Position numbers and translations under genes: made by a program. A DNA stretch of 12,433 nt from Treponema sp. (GTDB lineage Bacteria > Spirochaetota > Spirochaetia > Treponematales > Treponemataceae), in NCBI GenBank assembly GCA_022510885.1, contig JAFLSP010000004.1:1-12433 (forward strand), given 5' to 3'. Position 1 is the first letter of the stretch. The number at the start of each line of letters is the position of its first letter. The notes beneath the pieces were generated by a model. That model saw only the letters and a program-made list of their open reading frames with translations, did no database searches and was not told the origin of the DNA. This document shows, piece by piece, positions 11,670 through 12,433 of the stretch.

Positions 11670-12433
11670 ATGACGGCTGAAACGCTGCATCCGCCGCAGA
11701 CATCGTATTTCACGCAGCCCGTCGGAGCGCTCATACCGACGACGCTCGTGGACTACCCCGGCCGCGTGGCAGCATCTCTCTTCCTGACCGGATGCAACCT
11801 CCGCTGTCCTTACTGCCACAACGGCGCCTTAGTGCTCCAGGATGAACGCCTCGACCAGCTCGTCTCCCTTGAGCAGACCCTCGCCCATCTGAAAAAACGC
11901 CGTGCCGTGCTCACCGGCTTTGTCATCAGCGGCGGCGAACCGCTTCTGTACCCCCACCTCGCCGCACTGATTACCGAAGCAAAATCGCTCGGCTACCGCA
12001 TAAAACTTGACACCAACGGCACGCTTCCCGAACGCCTGCGCACGCTCATGGAGAAGTCCGACACCGCGCCCGATTTCATCGCGATGGACCTCAAGACTGC
12101 CCCCGACCGCTACGCGCTCCTCACCCCGCACCGCACGGACAGCGACACGGATGACATCGCACGGCGGCTCACCGAGACCATCGGTTTGCTTGCCGCCCTC
12201 CCCGCTGACCGCCGCGAATGGCGCACCGTGCTCGTCCCCCCGCTCGTAGGCAAAACCGACATCGCCGCACTCGCCGCCCTTCTTCCCGCTGACGCAAGCT
12301 GGCAGCTCACATCGTTCAGAAACGACCGTTGCCTAGACCCGGCCTACGACATTATCGCGCCCTACACCGACGCACAAACCGCCGACCTCGTAGCCTACGC
12401 GCAAAGCCTGATTGCAGGGACACAGCTGCGATA
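11670..12433 (+). CDS. nrdG: NrdG-type radical SAM activase of the anaerobic ribonucleotide reductase (3' end cut or nearly cut)
   Basis: 254 codons are open from ATG 11670, and the last two bases (TA) may begin the stop, so the gene may be almost complete. The family start is clear: GALIPTTLVDYPGRVAA (19-35) leads into CNLRCPYCHN with Cys42-x3-Cys46-x2-Cys49, which bind the [4Fe-4S] cluster and SAM. GGEP at 88-91 (VISGGEPLL), DTNGT (114-118) and AMDLK (138-142) are further radical-SAM landmarks. This layout matches the NrdG2-type activating-protein family, longer than E. coli NrdG. It should generate the glycyl radical, here on the separate small protein encoded immediately upstream. The gap is 30 bp with no clear ribosome site, and its frame is the same as the upstream gene's after that gene's TAA. 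Translation may depend on coupling. Confidence 0.92.
   Translation, partial: MTAETLHPPQTSYFTQPVGALIPTTLVDYPGRVAASLFLTGCNLRCPYCHNGALVLQDERLDQLVSLEQTLAHLKKRRAVLTGFVISGGEPLLYPHLAALITEAKSLGYRIKLDTNGTLPERLRTLMEKSDTAPDFIAMDLKTAPDRYALLTPHRTDSDTDDIARRLTETIGLLAALPADRREWRTVLVPPLVGKTDIAALAALLPADASWQLTSFRNDRCLDPAYDIIAPYTDAQTADLVAYAQSLIAGTQLR

Overview
This is a GC-rich, gene-dense bacterial window. It most resembles a host-associated, anaerobic spirochaete of the genus Treponema. That call rests on recalled gene order: a CapD-type sugar-nucleotide enzyme, then a DegT/SpsC-type aminotransferase, then a xanthine-dehydrogenase-like trio, which resembles T. pallidum TP0077-TP0081. The oxygen-sensitive class III ribonucleotide reductase fits an anaerobe. 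Genus is an inference, not proven by the sequence alone.

Layout. (1) Positions 1-974, minus strand: two exported proteins in one operon, an unrecognised 168-aa secreted protein followed by an RlpA-like protein that runs off the left edge. (2) Positions 975-1096: divergent promoter region. (3) Positions 1097-7251, plus strand: a tightly packed five-gene operon (joints: 4-bp overlap, 3-bp gap, 4-bp overlap, 11-bp overlap) encoding a UDP-sugar 4,6-dehydratase-like enzyme, a PLP aminotransferase, and the large, [2Fe-2S] and FAD subunits of a molybdenum-hydroxylase-like complex. The large subunit has lost the usual molybdopterin motifs, while the Fe-S subunit keeps all eight cluster cysteines. (4) Positions 7248-8204, minus strand: a probable outer-membrane protein, convergent with the operon and sharing a CTAG stop overlap. 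(5) Positions 8205-8382: second divergent promoter region, with a perfect TATAAT and a candidate NrdR box between its -35 and -10. (6) Positions 8383-12433, plus strand: the anaerobic deoxyribonucleotide operon nrdR, nrdD, a glycyl-radical/redoxin gene and nrdG (cut by the right edge).

The most striking signal is in the nrd operon. The 709-aa NrdD stops just after its zinc-binding motif and has no glycyl-radical segment. A separately translated 176-aa protein 133 bp downstream carries that segment (Gly38 in a VGYYR motif), fused to a thioredoxin-fold domain with a CPNC site. The NrdD tail and the N-terminus of the small protein both show heptad patterns, one basic and one acidic, which suggests they dock by a coiled coil. 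This reads as a two-chain class III ribonucleotide reductase whose radical subunit carries its own redoxin. NrdG (radical SAM) would install the radical, and NrdR (Zn ribbon plus ATP cone) would repress the operon.

No tRNA, rRNA, CRISPR array, insertion sequence or convincing rho-independent terminator was seen. No stretch longer than about 180 bp lacks a gene.
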